Notes: generated by a model not told the origin, from the sequence alone. A DNA stretch of 64,000 nucleotides from Arbacia lixula (GCA_963669155.1 OZ022576.1:10899441-10963440), one strand, 5' to 3'. Shown: positions 20,186 to 33,950, counted from the stretch's first letter. Numbers and translations: made by a program.

Positions 20186-23100
20186 CCTACATATCGTCAG
20201 CTCTGTACATGTAGTTACTCGAGATAAGCATTTCAGCACTTGCCCTTCCGTCATGTCCACAAAGACGACTGCCTGTAACTACCACAGGCCTGTGAAGACC
20301 ACTGAACTTGTCTTGCGTCCATTCAGAGCAGTGTCCATGTAATTGAAGCTGTCTGTACATTCTACTTGAGCATTTGGATGGCTTGCTCCTTTGGAGTGGT
20401 CTTGATATACATTTGTCTTTACCTCCAGACACACACAATGAGTTCAATATTTTTGTACATTTTTTTGCAGCAAGTCCTTAGACATTCACGAATGTGCTTG
20501 TTATAGTGGTTGTTTTGTTTTGTTGAGGCAGCTTTCATTTTGGATAAACTTCTTTAATGCTGATAATGAATATCCCCAGTTTCACTAATTGTACCTACCT
20601 ACACTTAATTGTACATCATGCAAAGTTAACTATAGATGTGAAAGAAAATATATTGAAGTTTAGGCCTGATCATTATGTGAGGAACATAATTTAATGAATA
20701 TGTGTAGGTAGCGATTAATGAGAAGAATTAAATGTAAGTTATCTAGACTTAAGCCAGATTTATGATATTTCCTTATCCTAAGGGCCAAAACTGAAATTAT
20801 TGAGGTCAAAATTTTATCCCTATTGAATGTCAAGTATGTTTATTTCCCTTACTTTTTTCCATTTTTATTGTGTATATAAATGTCTTGCAGATATGTTCAT
20901 AGGTAATGTCTACAATAAAATGCTTAAAAGCTTGGCAAACTGTCAATGCTAATGTTGGTTTAGTAAGTGTTCTTATGGCACTTACATTATTCATGTGCAT
21001 GTTCTTGTACTGTATACAGGAAAATGATATTGGCAACATTATTTTTTCCTGTTTTTCTACCTCTCTACAAAGTAGACAGATTGAGGCCTGCCCATTACAG
21101 AAACAGAAAATGTGGCTCACCCAGGAAATAAAATAGAGATTGTGAAAGCTCGGGCTGAAAAGCTGCTTATTAAGATTCGTGTAAACCTAAACAATTATGT
21201 CTCCAAATTTGTATATTGTATCAATGAAGCTTTTGTAGAGTAGAATATAGAACAGTACAAATGTAAACAGTTAAAGTAATGCACAGGTATAATCAAAACA
21301 TAGCTTATCAATTTTTTTTGCAAGATGAGGGGAAGGAGAATTGAGTTTTTGGAATACAGGATATACTGGACAGACATACAATTGACATGCACTGAGAAGT
21401 AAATGAAATGGCAATCGTTGGGCAAATCACACTGAGTTTGTATATTTAAGATTTATTAATGTTGTCATAAGGAATGAACAATTTGCATATAAGAACAATA
21501 GGTCTAACAAACAAAGGGTTATTTCATTTGCAAGAAATCTTCAGTTATTTTGTGTCTTACAATTATTCACACCCTCTACTTGCACTTATATCCACTCCGA
21601 TGGGCTCATCTAGCAAGTTCCCCCAACTTCAAAATAAAACACATCTATTGAGAGTTTGAAATGTTGAGCAGATTATTGATTACTTTGCTGCAAAATAGGC
21701 CTTTCAAAATTAAACGTGTGGGTCTTAATTCCGTCCTCATTAATGTGGCTCACAGCACCTCTACACCATATGTCATGCAATATGCTTGTTCATCTATTGA
21801 GCAGTGACACAACATTGTGTTTAACAAAGGTTTCAAAGGCAGGGTTAAATTCCGTGTTAACGTTTGCAGCACTGGCACCCGTCTTGTCTTTGTTGGCACC
21901 GTAGAATTTGTTTCCTTGTTGACAATAAAGCATTGATGTGGTGCAGATTATTTTGGACAGTGTTCCCCAGTCTCTGAGCTACAAGAACTGGGATGTTTTG
22001 GGCGACCCGCCCAAGCCCTCAGAATTTAGCGATCGCTATAATTCCACTTGAAGTCACTTTCCAATTCTATTATTGGGAGGGAAGTTCTATAGTATTTTCT
22101 TAAATTTTCTGTGGTTTATACAAAATGTCATCTTTTTGACCTGTCCCTGTCTTTACAGTAAATAGGTAAACCCCTCTTGATGGAGGAAATACAAAAAGGG
22201 AAACTTGTTTGTTCCTGTTTCCTGTAAATAAGAATAACATATAACATATATATGTTCATAAATCTGCAAGCTGACCGTGTATGTTCCAGTGGTGATTGTG
22301 ATAAATGATTATATGATCATAGCAGTTCCAATTTTCTCTCAACATAATTTGCCTGCATTTTGTTACACTGCACTATAGCAGGCACTCTCAGTTTGATAAT
22401 CTGTTATTAATGGGTAAACGCAGCAAATCATTTTTTCCTTCCTATAAATCATTCAAAATTTGAATTTATACTTCACTTCTTTGTAAAATAATGCATTTAA
22501 ACACTCAAATGATATATCTCATATTCAACTGTAGCAGATACATGTGCATTGTACTGTTTTTCTCATGCCACAGCACAGTAGTTGTGAAATAATATCATGG
22601 TACAGTGTAACCCATTACACTGTATTATGACCATAACAACGTTTAGTGCAAAGTTGTAGTTATGATATTAAAATGTTTATTGGTCAAGTATACTCAATCA
22701 TATACATGTTAATGTGTTTTCATAGCACAAAGGTGTCTATCCAGGATTGTGTACAGGTTACATGATAGCAAAATCTTGCAACAATCATAATCATATGCAT
22801 TCAAAGATGTAATGATTTTGCTAATGAGTCATTTACTGGGAATTCTTGCATTTTGGGATCAGGACTTCTGAATGATAAGATAGATTATGATTCGTTATGA
22901 TACATTATGAATACTTGCTTCTATTGCAATAATATTATGTATTATATACATATAGCCTATGTCAATGAAATGAATATGTATAATATATGAACTACAAGTA
23001 TAGCCTTTGTAGTACTTCAATGCCAGGTGGTATGGTATACATTAGGAGAGAGTGATTATAATGTAGAGAACTCAAGGATATTTCTCAAGCAGATCATAAA

Positions 23101-26100
23101 TACTGTCGTCATGCCCTTTTATTTCTGTTTGTAAAAATTGATATTTTAATACAATGGTATACATTGAAATGTTTCTTCATAGATGGTTTACTTTGTTGTT
23201 GTTGTTGTTGTTGTTGATGTGTGGAGTGTTTGGATAAGAGGATGTGTTAGCTTGGTGCATGGTGGTATGCTTCTTGACTCCATGATTTCACAAGCATGGT
23301 CTGGTATGCTTCTTGACTCCATGATTTCAGAAGCATGGTAATATGTCTAAGCATCGTCAGTGCTATATTTACAATACGGCACAGTATCCGAGCCTGCAAA
23401 TTGTAACTGAATTATGATCAATTATGATTGATTGAGCTATAGCCAAGCATTGAATTTGGCTTCCTTCTACAATGTGATGTACAATGGTCTAAAAAATACA
23501 AATTTGTACACCATTGTTCACCTGCCAAAGGAGATTGATGCTTCGAGAATACAAGTCGGTTTGTCAATGCTGAATTATTGAGCCTTTCATTGTCGACAAT
23601 AAAATCACTGCTTCGTGTTGTATTGGTGCACAAATAAGACAGGATGTGTGGTAGAGGCAAAGCAAGAGTTAATTCAGTTGTTCACTTGGCCGAACAAGTG
23701 AATGTAATAAGTTAATCCATGGCATATTATCTTGTGTGCTTACATCATGATTGATTTTATAGATTCTCTGACAGCTTTCTCTTCCAATATGTGCATTTGG
23801 AATACATGTATATTGTTATATGCCTACAATGCATTTAAAACCATCTTCCTCGTGAACAGATACAAGAAAAACGGGATTCCCCATACATTGGTGGCCTTGC
23901 TTCAGGGCACTAGGAATGCGTATATGTAAACAAAACCTGTTTTCTTAACAGTTCATATTGTGTGTTGTTCAATGCTTCTGTCACCCTCGAACGAACGAAC
24001 CCCAAAATACCACGATTTCCCAGGGAGCGAGGACGCAATATTGATATAACAAGTCTATATAATAGTAGATAAGTCACGTTGTGCAGTCTTAATACCAAGT
24101 CGTATATATCCCCACAATCTCATCAGTGCAATCACGATTTCCCTGCAGACTCTTTTATGAAAACATGAATACAAGTATGAGATTGAAGAAAACGACCAGC
24201 ATTCAAAATGAGACATTTTTGTAAGCCATGGACAAAGACATTCAGAAGTCGTCATAAAGGTGAAATACTTTCATAACAGAACAGGAAACAGGAGCTGTAA
24301 AACATGAAGTGGAATACGCATTGAGATAATCAAAATAATTGAGATAATTGAGATAATGCCGGCCTGTATGTACGTCTGTGGTTTATGTAATCGTTTTGCC
24401 TACCAGCTAGATGCACATTCACTCATAGAATTAAGTCGTATCGCGTGATTCAAACTTCGCATTTCTACATTCCAGGTCCGGCTCGAAATTACCATGCCAG
24501 ATATGAATAGCTGTCAGTGGATAGTAGGCCTGTCTGAACATGTGCTTGTTATCGTTGGCTTGAAATGAATAATCACAGTTATGGCCTTACAGGATTTATT
24601 TGTTTCCTGTTATTAGGTAGCCTGCAGAATACATGTAGTAACATTACTGGTTCAACTTATAGTGGCGATTCATACATGTATTCTTACATCTCTGTATAAT
24701 TCAGACGAAATGAATCTAATGAATAAATCATTACCCTGTTGGAACAAAACGCATATCATTTTAGGACTATTTATAGCGACACACCATCTAGGGGCCCTTT
24801 GCTTTGTCCTCTAGCATTGTGTCAGGTGGGTGATCAATTATAAGGCAACTCGTGAAGAGCTCCCCTGCTACACGAGGTACACGGGATAGTCCCCGACAAC
24901 CAACTTGTCATTGCAATCACGATAGTCATGATGCAGGTCCGTGTATAATATTATGAGCTACACCAACAAAGAAGTTAATACAGAATAACATACACTTCCC
25001 AGTTTCCTTTCCCGAGTTTGCTACCATAATCGTCAGCATGCTGACTGGAATCATATTATTGATGCATTTTTGCTTACAATACATTGTATCTTCACATTTT
25101 TTAGCTACATCTCATGCACATGAATCATGATGAAGGTTGATCTAGCAGAGATTGCAATCAAAAAGCCAGGAATTGCGTTCAAGGGGAAAAAATAGTGCGG
25201 TAAAGAATAACAAATGGACGAGAGCGTTTAATATAGAGAAAAAGATTGGGAGGGGAATTAGGAGAAAACTTAGGAGAGATTTAGGAATACCACTTAGGAA
25301 AAATCCTAGACTTAGGATAAGATTTCTCCTAAGTGAGCATTTCAGAATACCAACCCCAGGTGTGACTGTGTGAGTGGTGATCATATATATCTTTTATTGA
25401 ATGTGCCCTACTTGGTCTCATCAGGGTATGATCATGCAATGGTGGACCATCGATCCTCTCGCTGGTAATTCATGTATTGCGTCATCAAATCAACATATGC
25501 ATAGGCCTTCATGTCTGGATGTGACAGTGTTGCATACAATATTTATGCAGGTGTTTTCCCCAAGGTACATCTTGTCCTCATTTTTTTTTTTTTTTGTACT
25601 GTACTGTACTGTACCTGTATCTCATCTGACATTTTGCTCACACTCCAAGTCCTCAAGTTTTGTTTCACCTTATTAAGATTGCCGTCTTTTTCTTGCCTCT
25701 TCCTGCTTCATCCTTTCATAACTTTTGTTGTAACCCCCCCCCCCCCCCCCCCTTTCTGTCAACATCATCATCATCCCCAGCATATCTCTCCTCTCATCTC
25801 CTCCTGGTTTCTTCTACAGAACAAACAAATCTGTTATGATACCACATGTGAATATGAAACTGTTTGTGCCAGCACATATGCCCAGTATATTTCATGTACT
25901 TAACTTGCACAACAATACGCGTTAAGAACTAGAAAATCGAAGACGTCACATTCCTACTGGCAGGTAATATCCAGAGTACAAGGATTTAATATAATTTGCC
26001 ACAATCGGTACCAACAATGATCAATAAAATGATGCACAATATAGTGAAGCCCTCACTCAATACATGTACATGTACAGTGTATTAACTCTTTATGGTCATA

Positions 26101-27850
26101 ATGGTAGGCCTACTTTATCAGTAAAAACAAACCAGCCTGACTGCACTGCACGAAGTGTAACAATCATGCAGTTGAATTTGCAGAGCAATATTAGATTATG
26201 ATCAAGTTTACTCCGCATATTCTGTTACTTCATAGCTCAGAATTACTCATTGCATGACTACACAGTTTATTACTTGCTGTAAGATACTTGTTGCATTTCA
26301 AACTCGATCGTCAAACAATGCATGCTCTTTTAACAACAAAAACATTTAAAACTTACATTTCGATAACTGACAATCATAAGGTGCATCACGAAGACCTGTC
26401 ACTGTTGCATATGTACAAGGCTAGAATTTTTGACAGGCAGAATGTGGACTTCCAGAACATCCATGTGTAAACTTGTATAAATCAACACAGACATTCTTGC
26501 AATGCGAGACCTTATTTACGGATATCAATCGAAGGATAAATCCGCTTTGTAAAGGAGAAAAGGAAGAAAACAAGCAAATATGCATGTATATGTATATCAT
26601 ACACGACAAAACTAGGTTATGTATAATAATTTTGATAGTTGGTATAGGAAGCTAACCGACCATAGCCAGCTAGGGCAGGGAGATCTAGGTGGTTGCATGG
26701 TTGCATGCTTATTTCCGGCCGGCGCAAGAACACTGGTCTCTGCTGTACATTTTCTTTTCAAAGAATTGGAATTTAAAACAATCAAAATGGCAAAAACAAT
26801 GCATTTCACATTCCACTATCATTTCTTTGGATCAGATAAATTCAAAGTGTAAATGACGATGTGCCACATAAAACATTAATAATAGTTACAAGTTTGGACA
26901 ATATACATGTGGGTAGATTACTTTTACAGCACCGAATCATACAAGAGCAGAATCCGCTAATCAATTGTGGCATATAAGAGATCATACAGTTACCAGCAAA
27001 ATTATTCAACCCCCATCGCATAATTTTGGACATTCTGGCAAAAAGACCAACGTTACAACTGCAGATTAGTACCAAATCATGCAAGTGGTGAACAGATGAA
27101 AATATATATAAAATGAAAAAATTAGATATTAAGAATCGTCTATCAAATTAAGGCATATGTCATCTATCAAAGCAATGGCTCAACAAACCACGATCAGTGG
27201 AGCATTCCGAGTTACGCTTCAATAACCACAGAAAGGTCTGAAAGCGACCATCAATGTGCTTCGTGGATTATATCTCGTCATGCATGAATAATCACAGCTT
27301 GTAACTATAACTTTAAAACAAATCAAAGACTATTGATCTGGTATCTAATTTAATAAACTATCTGTTCAATCCTTATGATTTAAGAATAGTTTGCAATGGA
27401 AATGTATCCTCATTTGCTAGAAAGTCCAAAAAGAATTTTGTTGGCACCTGTACATGATGCAGGGGGTGGAAAGAAGGCAGGTACATGTATAATGGTATAC
27501 ATGAGAGTGGGTGTTTTGAAAACTCAGCAACCTATATTGACATTCCTTCAGGTACATCATTTTATATTTTAATGAGCTATAATCAGGAGCAATCTTCCCC
27601 AAATGGGTGTTAAATACATATTTATAATTCAGTAATTATATCCTTGAAAAAGTGGAATAAATGGATTATAAATGGAGTATATATAGATGAAAAAGGTGAT
27701 CACTTACAATATGCCGCTTAAAACATAAACATGCTAAATATAAATTCAAAAAGTTCTATTTCTTTTTATATGTCTGCCTGGTCTGTATACGAAGGGGAAA
27801 ATGTACAAATCATTATGCAATTAAACACAAATTAATTATGCCATTGTGGT

Positions 27851-28240
27851 AATGCATATACATATGCAGGCTCATATATAACTAATTTTCGGAGAGAAAC
27901 CCGCATCAACTTGGATCACCTATTAAAAGCAAAGTAAAACAAAGAAAAAGTTTTTGTACTAGATAGAGCATTACCGTTTCTTCACAAACTTTCCTACATT
28001 TCAAAACCGTGTACATTTTACATGTCCCTAGGTTTATACGTATGTCATTGTCGTTATGCATATATATGCAGGATAATAACTAATTTTCTGAGTGTAACCC
28101 CCATTAACTTGGATCACCTATCAAAAGCAAAGTTAAACAAGCATTTTTTAATTTATTTTCCTACTTTCCTACAATTACAAAATGTACAAAAAAGTGTACA
28201 TTGTACATGTCCATTGGTTAAACAAACAAATGTATATTGG
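27851..28240 (+). repeat. Tandem ~190-bp duplication
   Basis: Both units carry GCATATACATATGCAGG-like sequence, AACTTGGATCACCTAT and ACTTTCCTACA followed by GTGTACATTnTACATGTCC. They lie just downstream of the minus-strand zinc-finger gene and could be part of its 3' UTR or its neighbour. Confidence 0.65.
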
Positions 28241-28552
28241 TTTACTTAACCAATCGAGAGCTACACTTAACTCAATATTTCTTTACTGTATGATAACATG
28301 AAAACACTAATAATTATAAAGTTGTAAGATGAGATCAGTTGTAAATCTAATTCACATCTTTGCATTATATGTATTTCAAAGAGGGGACAAGATGTACACA
28401 TGTTTAATCCCTAACATCAATATTCAATAGATACACAAAAGAATATCAAATACAAAAGCCAATTTAAGAAATAAGACAAGATATTTAAGACAAAGTATGC
28501 AAATCTGATGACATGTACCTTTATTTCCACATGAACTCTTTTAAGGTTTTAC

Positions 28553-29667
28553 CTATTTGGTAGCACCATAATTTTCAGTCACCACTTCAAACTCTCCATT
28601 TTCATCAAAGTGTAGGTTGATGTGGCTTTCCCTTGCCTGGAGGGGAACATAATCTGGGAATGCCATGTTGCAGACTGGACACCTTGTCTCCTTACCTCCA
28701 CCTTTTTGTGTCCTGATATTCCTGGTAGTGTCTATTCCATCCGTTACCACATCGCTGTCCATCACTCGTCCTAAACTGTTTTCAGGGGTAGTTCCCTTGA
28801 AGTGCGACTGGATGTGTTCGTAGATCGTGCTCGAGGAGTCGTCGCTCCGGAATTTGATGTGGCACTCGGCACACTGCCGATCCTTGATGCTCTTGTTGGC
28901 CATTTGGAAGGAGGTGCTGTAGCGACTCATATCAGCTGGCGTTGGTGCGGGTAGACCGCCCTCTTTCAGTTGGACAGTGCTCCACTCAACAGACGTGGGA
29001 AGCAGCATGTCCTGCCTAGTATTGCTGTTATCACCGGTACACTGCTGGACCTGAGAGTATGGGAAAGTCCCCGCCTGGTTGCGTCTTCCAAAGCCACCTT
29101 CCATTCCATATGTTAGTGTTGGTTCCATGCCATAGATGGCCTGTCCAGATGCACTAGCAGGCAGCGTCCTCATTTTCTCATAGGCCCTGACTTCTGGCGG
29201 CGTGTCCGGTGGCCCACAGACTACGATGTCGTCATCTGAATCTGAAGAGGTTCCCGAGTTGGGTCCATGATTGTTCAGAGGGATGTTTGAGTAAGTACCA
29301 GCAGCATTTTCCGCTGGTGCGAATACACTGTCTAGGCTCCCTGATTTTGATGCAGAGAGTTCCTCCATTAGGTCTCTCCGCCGTGGAAGAATTTTCTCTG
29401 GACTACTGTCTGATTTAGTTCTAGTCAGGGTGTTAGTGGAAGCTTGAATAGTATGTATCTGTCTAGATGCCATAGGTCTTGGCCTGGCTCTCACCACTAG
29501 CGGTACAGCTTCAGCAGCAGCTGCTGGCAACACAGGTATCGAAACATTTACATGATCCCTTGGTTCTCCGCTTTGCAGACCCCTTGATGGACGATGCCCT
29601 CCTCGTTGTGATCGCAGAGAGAAAGGGTAGGAATTCGCATCCAAAATGTCTGGACGTGCATAGGAAG
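28553..29667 (-). CDS. Zinc-finger adaptor, coding exon 2 (residues 437-807)
   Basis: Follows acceptor TTATTCACAG and runs to TAG at 28553-28555. It starts (A)SYARPDILDANSYPF and holds the Ser/Pro-rich region, the acidic-hydrophobic patch and both zinc fingers. Only 13 residues follow EFEVV-type sequence after the last finger, so the fingers are truly C-terminal. An AATAAA on this strand lies at 28525-28520, only 28 nt past the stop; a longer 3' UTR is possible. Confidence 0.9.
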
Positions 29668-32416
29668 CTGTGAATAAAAAGAGGATAAAATATGAAAAGC
29701 AACCATTTACAGCTTACGAGCAATTTACATGTTCTATAAAACAAATAAATGAGTTCAGAAATATACAACAACCAAACATAGTTTTAAAAAAAATTAAATG
29801 ATAGATGTTACAGGCATTCCAGAACTGTACATTATAGCCGAGTGAACTAGTGACTACTCTTAACACTTTCATAACCCAACATTAATAAAATGCTATGTAT
29901 CAATGACTTTAACCCTAATACTCCCGGGGGGGGGGGGGGGCATTACGGCGCCCCCCCCCCCCCTGTCGAAGTTTTGTCGGTACTTCCTAACGCCTCAATA
30001 TTTCGAAACAAAATTTCTTGACTTTTTTCTCTGATCCTTCCCGCACATTTTGATACCAAATTTATGGCGATCGGATCTACCGTGCGGGTGTCAGATTACG
30101 TTTACCGAACACATGTCACTGAAATTTCGCTACTTCACTATATGACTGTGTATAACCCTATGGATAAAATCAGGAGCTCTTCCAATTTATGTAAATACTT
30201 TTCTAATAAGTGTTATCATTGTTTTAAATATTTTTGATCAATTTAAAATGAAATGTGGTTGTAATTTTCTCAAATAGCAAAAGACGCTTGACGAAAAACA
30301 AAGAAATACATAAGAAAATTGAAAAACAATAAAATACATAAGAAATAATTACCACAACCTATCTTTTTCTTTCAAGAATTGATGAGGGAGTTATGAAAGA
30401 CATTTGTACCAAAAATTGCTATTCCTGAGGCTTTATTTAGTGAGAAATACCAAACTCTATGATTTCTCGCATAAATTAATTAGTTTAAAAAAAATAAAAG
30501 GACTTTAGTAAATTTAGCTATACAACTTTGTAGAGTACATAATTCTTTACCCTTGTGCAAAATTTTGAGGCAATTGGGCGACCCATGGCTGAGATCTCAG
30601 GGGGGGGGGGGGGCCATAATGCCCCCCCCCCCCCCCTCAGGAGTTTTAGGGTTAAGAATCCTCTAGACCTGGTTTACTGACCACCTGTACAGAATCACTA
30701 TAGTCTGTCTATAAAGACTTCACTTTTTATTTCCATTGAACACAAGTTTGTCATTGAAATCTGTAATGAAGTAACATGTACATAAAGACTAACTGCTCAT
30801 AACGGCCATATTTCTTGTCTCTAGGTTTCTATTTCTAGGTCTTGATCTACAGAATTCACTGTTCTCTCAGAAATGAGATTCAGAAGTCATGCGCCATCTA
30901 CAGCAAAGATGGAGGTCTAGTAACAATCATTGTGGGCATATGACCCCTGCCATTATGTTAACTCAATGAAAAGTACATTATTAAAAATAAATAGGTATAC
31001 ACAATTGATGGAACACCAACGTTGAATTGGCGTTACATACTCTACTGTAATATGCTCTTGCATTGAAAGCTTCTCAAGCCATGGTCCTGAGATTGAGCTT
31101 TTCTTACCAATAGATCTGTCTCCAGCCTCACCATCTCCATACTCCCTCATACAATTTGCACACAGTCTGCTCTCAGCTCTGCTGGCCATGAGCTTCATGC
31201 TGAGATCCTGGATGACGTGATTCATGAGCTTCATCAAATTTCCAAGGTCATAGGTCTCAAGGGCCTCTCTCTGTGGAAGATACATTTCTTTCTCCATCGC
31301 ATCCAGGTCATCCACACCAGCACCAACCTGTTCCTTCAGCATCCCCAACTCACGGGTCAGGACCTCAAATCTCTCGACAAGCCCTTGGACGATGCTCTTG
31401 AAGCTCCAAAGTTCCTCTGGAGCAATCTTTGATGTCAGTGAGGACTCCTCACTCGACTCTGCCACTGCGTTTTCAGAGTCAATAAGAGATAGCATAGAGA
31501 GCTCTTTGGGGACATGATCACAATGCACATTCACTTCTGCATTCACAGCCTTCAGGAGATCTTCCCATGCTTTAGTCACATCCACAGCATCTAGCGCGGA
31601 CTCTACATCCTTCTTGGCATACCAGTCATCAATCTCCTCCTGTGTGATGCTGGATCGCTTTCTTTGTTTGTCAGAGGGATGTTGCAGAGCCCAGAGAAGT
31701 ATTCTCCAGACTTGGCCAACTTTTTGTAACTTGTACTGATCAGTGTCCCTTCTTTCAAACAAGGTAGCGAGCCATGGCGGAAGATCTTTGTTTGCATTAC
31801 TACCAGTACCACCAACTGTGATTTCAAGCAGTGTAAAGAACTTAAAGACAAACCTTGATATGCTTATGAGCAGCTTCACCTGAGATTCCTCAGAGACAAA
31901 CTTCCTGTGTAATTCACCAAGCTTGGCACATTTCTGACCAACAAAGCCAGCAAGATCCATGAACTTTTGTTGCACTTCTCTGTCTTGAGACAATTTACCA
32001 TGGAATATTTCTGAACAAAATTGATCGTTTTCTAGTTCCACATCTGTTGCCACATTAGCGTCACTATTTCCAGTAGAGCTCTGCACTGCAGATGTTGTGT
32101 TCAAGCCATGGGATTGCAAATCAGATTTATTTTGTGTTCTTACATCATGGTGTCTCTCCTTCCTGGGTGAAATCTTCTGTGATTCTCCAACCGCCAGATG
32201 GAGCTGCTCATTTTCTTTCTCCAGAGACCTGACCTTATCTTCCAGGGTCGAGATCTTGACTACCTGTGACCTATCCCTCTGTTTCAGTGAACTAATGAGT
32301 AAGTCCTTTTCCTTGCATTTGGCTTGATATTGTTGGATGATGGAGGTGACAGCCATATTACCAGGATCACTGGAATATGATTTTTCACTACGAGTACTAT
32401 CCTTCTGGAAAGCCAT
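28553..32416 (-). CDS. Coiled-coil protein with two TAX1BP1/CALCOCO-type zinc fingers
   Basis: Two coding exons (32416-31108 and 29667-28553) join through donor G|GTAAGA and acceptor TTCACAG|CT in matching phase, giving 807 residues. A coiled coil spans about 24-82 and helical segments about 145-200 and 335-415, with a CANC pair at 419-422. A Ser/Pro-rich region follows, with an acidic DDDIVV patch at 581-586. Two zinc fingers share the spacing C-x2-C-x15-H-x3-H: C702/C705/H721/H725 and C766/C769/H785/H789, each ending HF. That finger type occurs in TAX1BP1, CALCOCO and TANK, where it binds ubiquitin or partners in autophagy and TBK1 signalling. A ubiquitin-binding adaptor role is inferred. 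I cannot name the ortholog. The start at 32416 is supported by an in-frame stop in the proposed upstream exon. Confidence 0.85.
29913..30651. mobile_element. TTAA-flanked element, family D copy 2, with long G/C-run hairpins
   Basis: TTAA at 29909-29912 and 30652-30655. The ends are CCCTAATACTCCCGGGG and CCTCAGGAGTTTTAGGG. A G run of about 16, CATTACGGCG and a C run of about 13 lie at the left end. A G run of about 14, CCATAATG and a C run of about 15 lie at the right end. It is in the intron of the zinc-finger gene. Its right-end sequence matches the left end of 16593-17333 in reverse orientation. Confidence 0.78.
31108..32416 (-). CDS. Zinc-finger adaptor, coding exon 1 (residues 1-436)
   Basis: Starts MAFQKDSTRSEKS and ends DRSI plus one base before GTAAGA. 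The open frame continues past the donor to 30953, but that extension loses protein character. The exon also carries 58 nt of 5' leader up to the acceptor at 32475-32477. The N-terminal coiled coil contains the heptad-like TLEDKVRSLEKENEQL. Confidence 0.88.
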
Positions 32417-33114
32417 TAGACTGTTTGTAAGGTTCCTGATATCCTTTTGATTATCCTTGTACTCCCAAGAGCATCTGGAAAGTCACACACATCATTCAGT
32501 TGCTCTCCTAGAAAAGACCTGTACATAGAGTGAGAAAGAAGGTCAGAGTCAGACTATATTCAAAGTACATGTAGTTAAGTAACAAACTGGCTGGGGCATT
32601 TTAAACTCTTCCTACTTCAGGCAAACCCAATTGTAACGAGGACGTCAGCACCAACATTTTTTCCTCATTTTAGCCAATTGCTTGCTGTACCAGTACATGA
32701 TGCATACGCGACTATAAAATATCATATTTGCAGCTAGTATTATAAACTTACTTTTGCAGGTTAATAAAAAAAAGTTGTGTAAATATTATGGAAAATCATG
32801 CAAGATTATCTACAGAATACTATACAGGAACATTTTGAGTTGACTTTTGGATGGGACATTAAAAGCTTGATGGTTCCTGTTATCTCGAGATCCACAATCA
32901 TAAGTCACGTACAAGAGTAGAGTACACCCCATGCCTCTACACACCGTAGTGAGGTGCTGAAATTTTTTTTTATTTGTCAGTGTCTGACAAAACCAGAAAA
33001 TAAACCCTCTTTCCAAAATAAAAGATTGAGTTCTACAATATCTAACAAGACGCAAGAGTTGTTTTCTGGTTGATGCCATTTGTTAACAATAAATGTATCA
33101 GGTAGTGTCAAAAA

Positions 33115-33557
33115 CTTCAAGACAATCGGATATTTGCAAAAGTCATGAAACTCAGCAGTAATCAGCAGTTTACCCTAACAATAATGTGTATAAAATCTCA
33201 GTCATAGCTTCTTAAATATTTTCAGCAAAAGTAAAAAACTATCCTTGTTTGCATTTGAAATGCAACGACCAGCCTACATTCATAATCATGTTGTCCATCA
33301 GCGTACCATACAGGCATTGCTCCCATTGAACGTATGCACTGTAGAACGGACCATAGCGCACAGCGGAATCCAGTCTCTAGACCGAGTTTCCGACAACCGC
33401 TCAAAACCTCCTCAAAATCTAGCGATCGCTATAATTTTTCTTTACGTCAGTTTCCAGCTTTATTATTGTGAGGGAAGATCTGATACAATATCTCCTTCCA
33501 TTTTCTGTTGTTTTTACAAAATGTACATTTTTGACCTGCAAAGGGAACACCCTATCT
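33115..33557. mobile_element. Family B MITE copy 3, inverted and degraded
   Basis: Read on the minus strand this matches the two other copies. Shared blocks include CATTGCTCCCATTGAACG, AGCGATCGCTATAATT and the terminal GGGAACACCCTATCT. The other terminus has decayed. It lies upstream of the zinc-finger protein coding exons, inside the proposed 5' UTR intron. Further fragments of the family occur at about 100-215, 14325-14450, 18000-18060 and 21960-22165. Confidence 0.6.
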
Positions 33558-33827
33558 GTAATGCTATGAATAGAAAACATTTAGATGTAAACTGCCGTTA
33601 CTAAGACACTGGTGGTGATTTTTTTTCTTAATTTTTCTTGAAAAGATTAGTTGAGAACAAATTTCCTTTATTTTCAGCTGCTATTGACATTGTTCATGTA
33701 TTCTCAAAAGTTTTAGTTGAGTCTGAGACCGCAATAATAAAACACTTCGCTTTTTCATTGTTTTATATTGTGACTCAACGGTCTCAACCATTGTCTAGTC
33801 CAAGGAAAGAAAGAGCTCAAAAAGGTA

Positions 33828-33950
33828 CCTACACTCCAGGTCAAAGGAATTGGCATAGGGAAAGGGAACAAAGGGAAGGAGCTGCAGTATATTTGCGGAG
33901 CTGCGGTATATTTTGTCTAGTTCTGAACTGGACAAAATATACCTCATAGT
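33828..33950. mobile_element. Family A foldback, truncated copy
   Basis: TACACTCCAGGTCAAAGGAA, AAGGGAAGGAGCTGC and CTGAACTGGACAAAATATAC match the 2351-2563 element. The outer right arm is missing. Confidence 0.6.

Larger units (their letters stand above)
17592..28552. other. RHEB 3' UTR and convergent intergenic region
   Basis: Between the RHEB stop codon and the stop codon of the minus-strand zinc-finger gene I see no supported coding exon. The region is AT-rich. It contains a diverged pair of repeats (18293-18566 and 19960-20185), a 107-bp hairpin, a family B fragment near 21960-22165, a GTT microsatellite near 23188, a tandem 40-bp duplication at 23262-23340, a CTTAGGA-rich patch near 25258-25335 and a tandem duplication at 27851-28240. 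Confidence 0.7.

Noticed and set aside
28553-29644. Independent 363-residue gene starting at TTG 29644
   Set aside because: The frame continues upstream to a splice acceptor at 29668-29670 and joins in phase to the exon ending at 31108, so it is a terminal exon.
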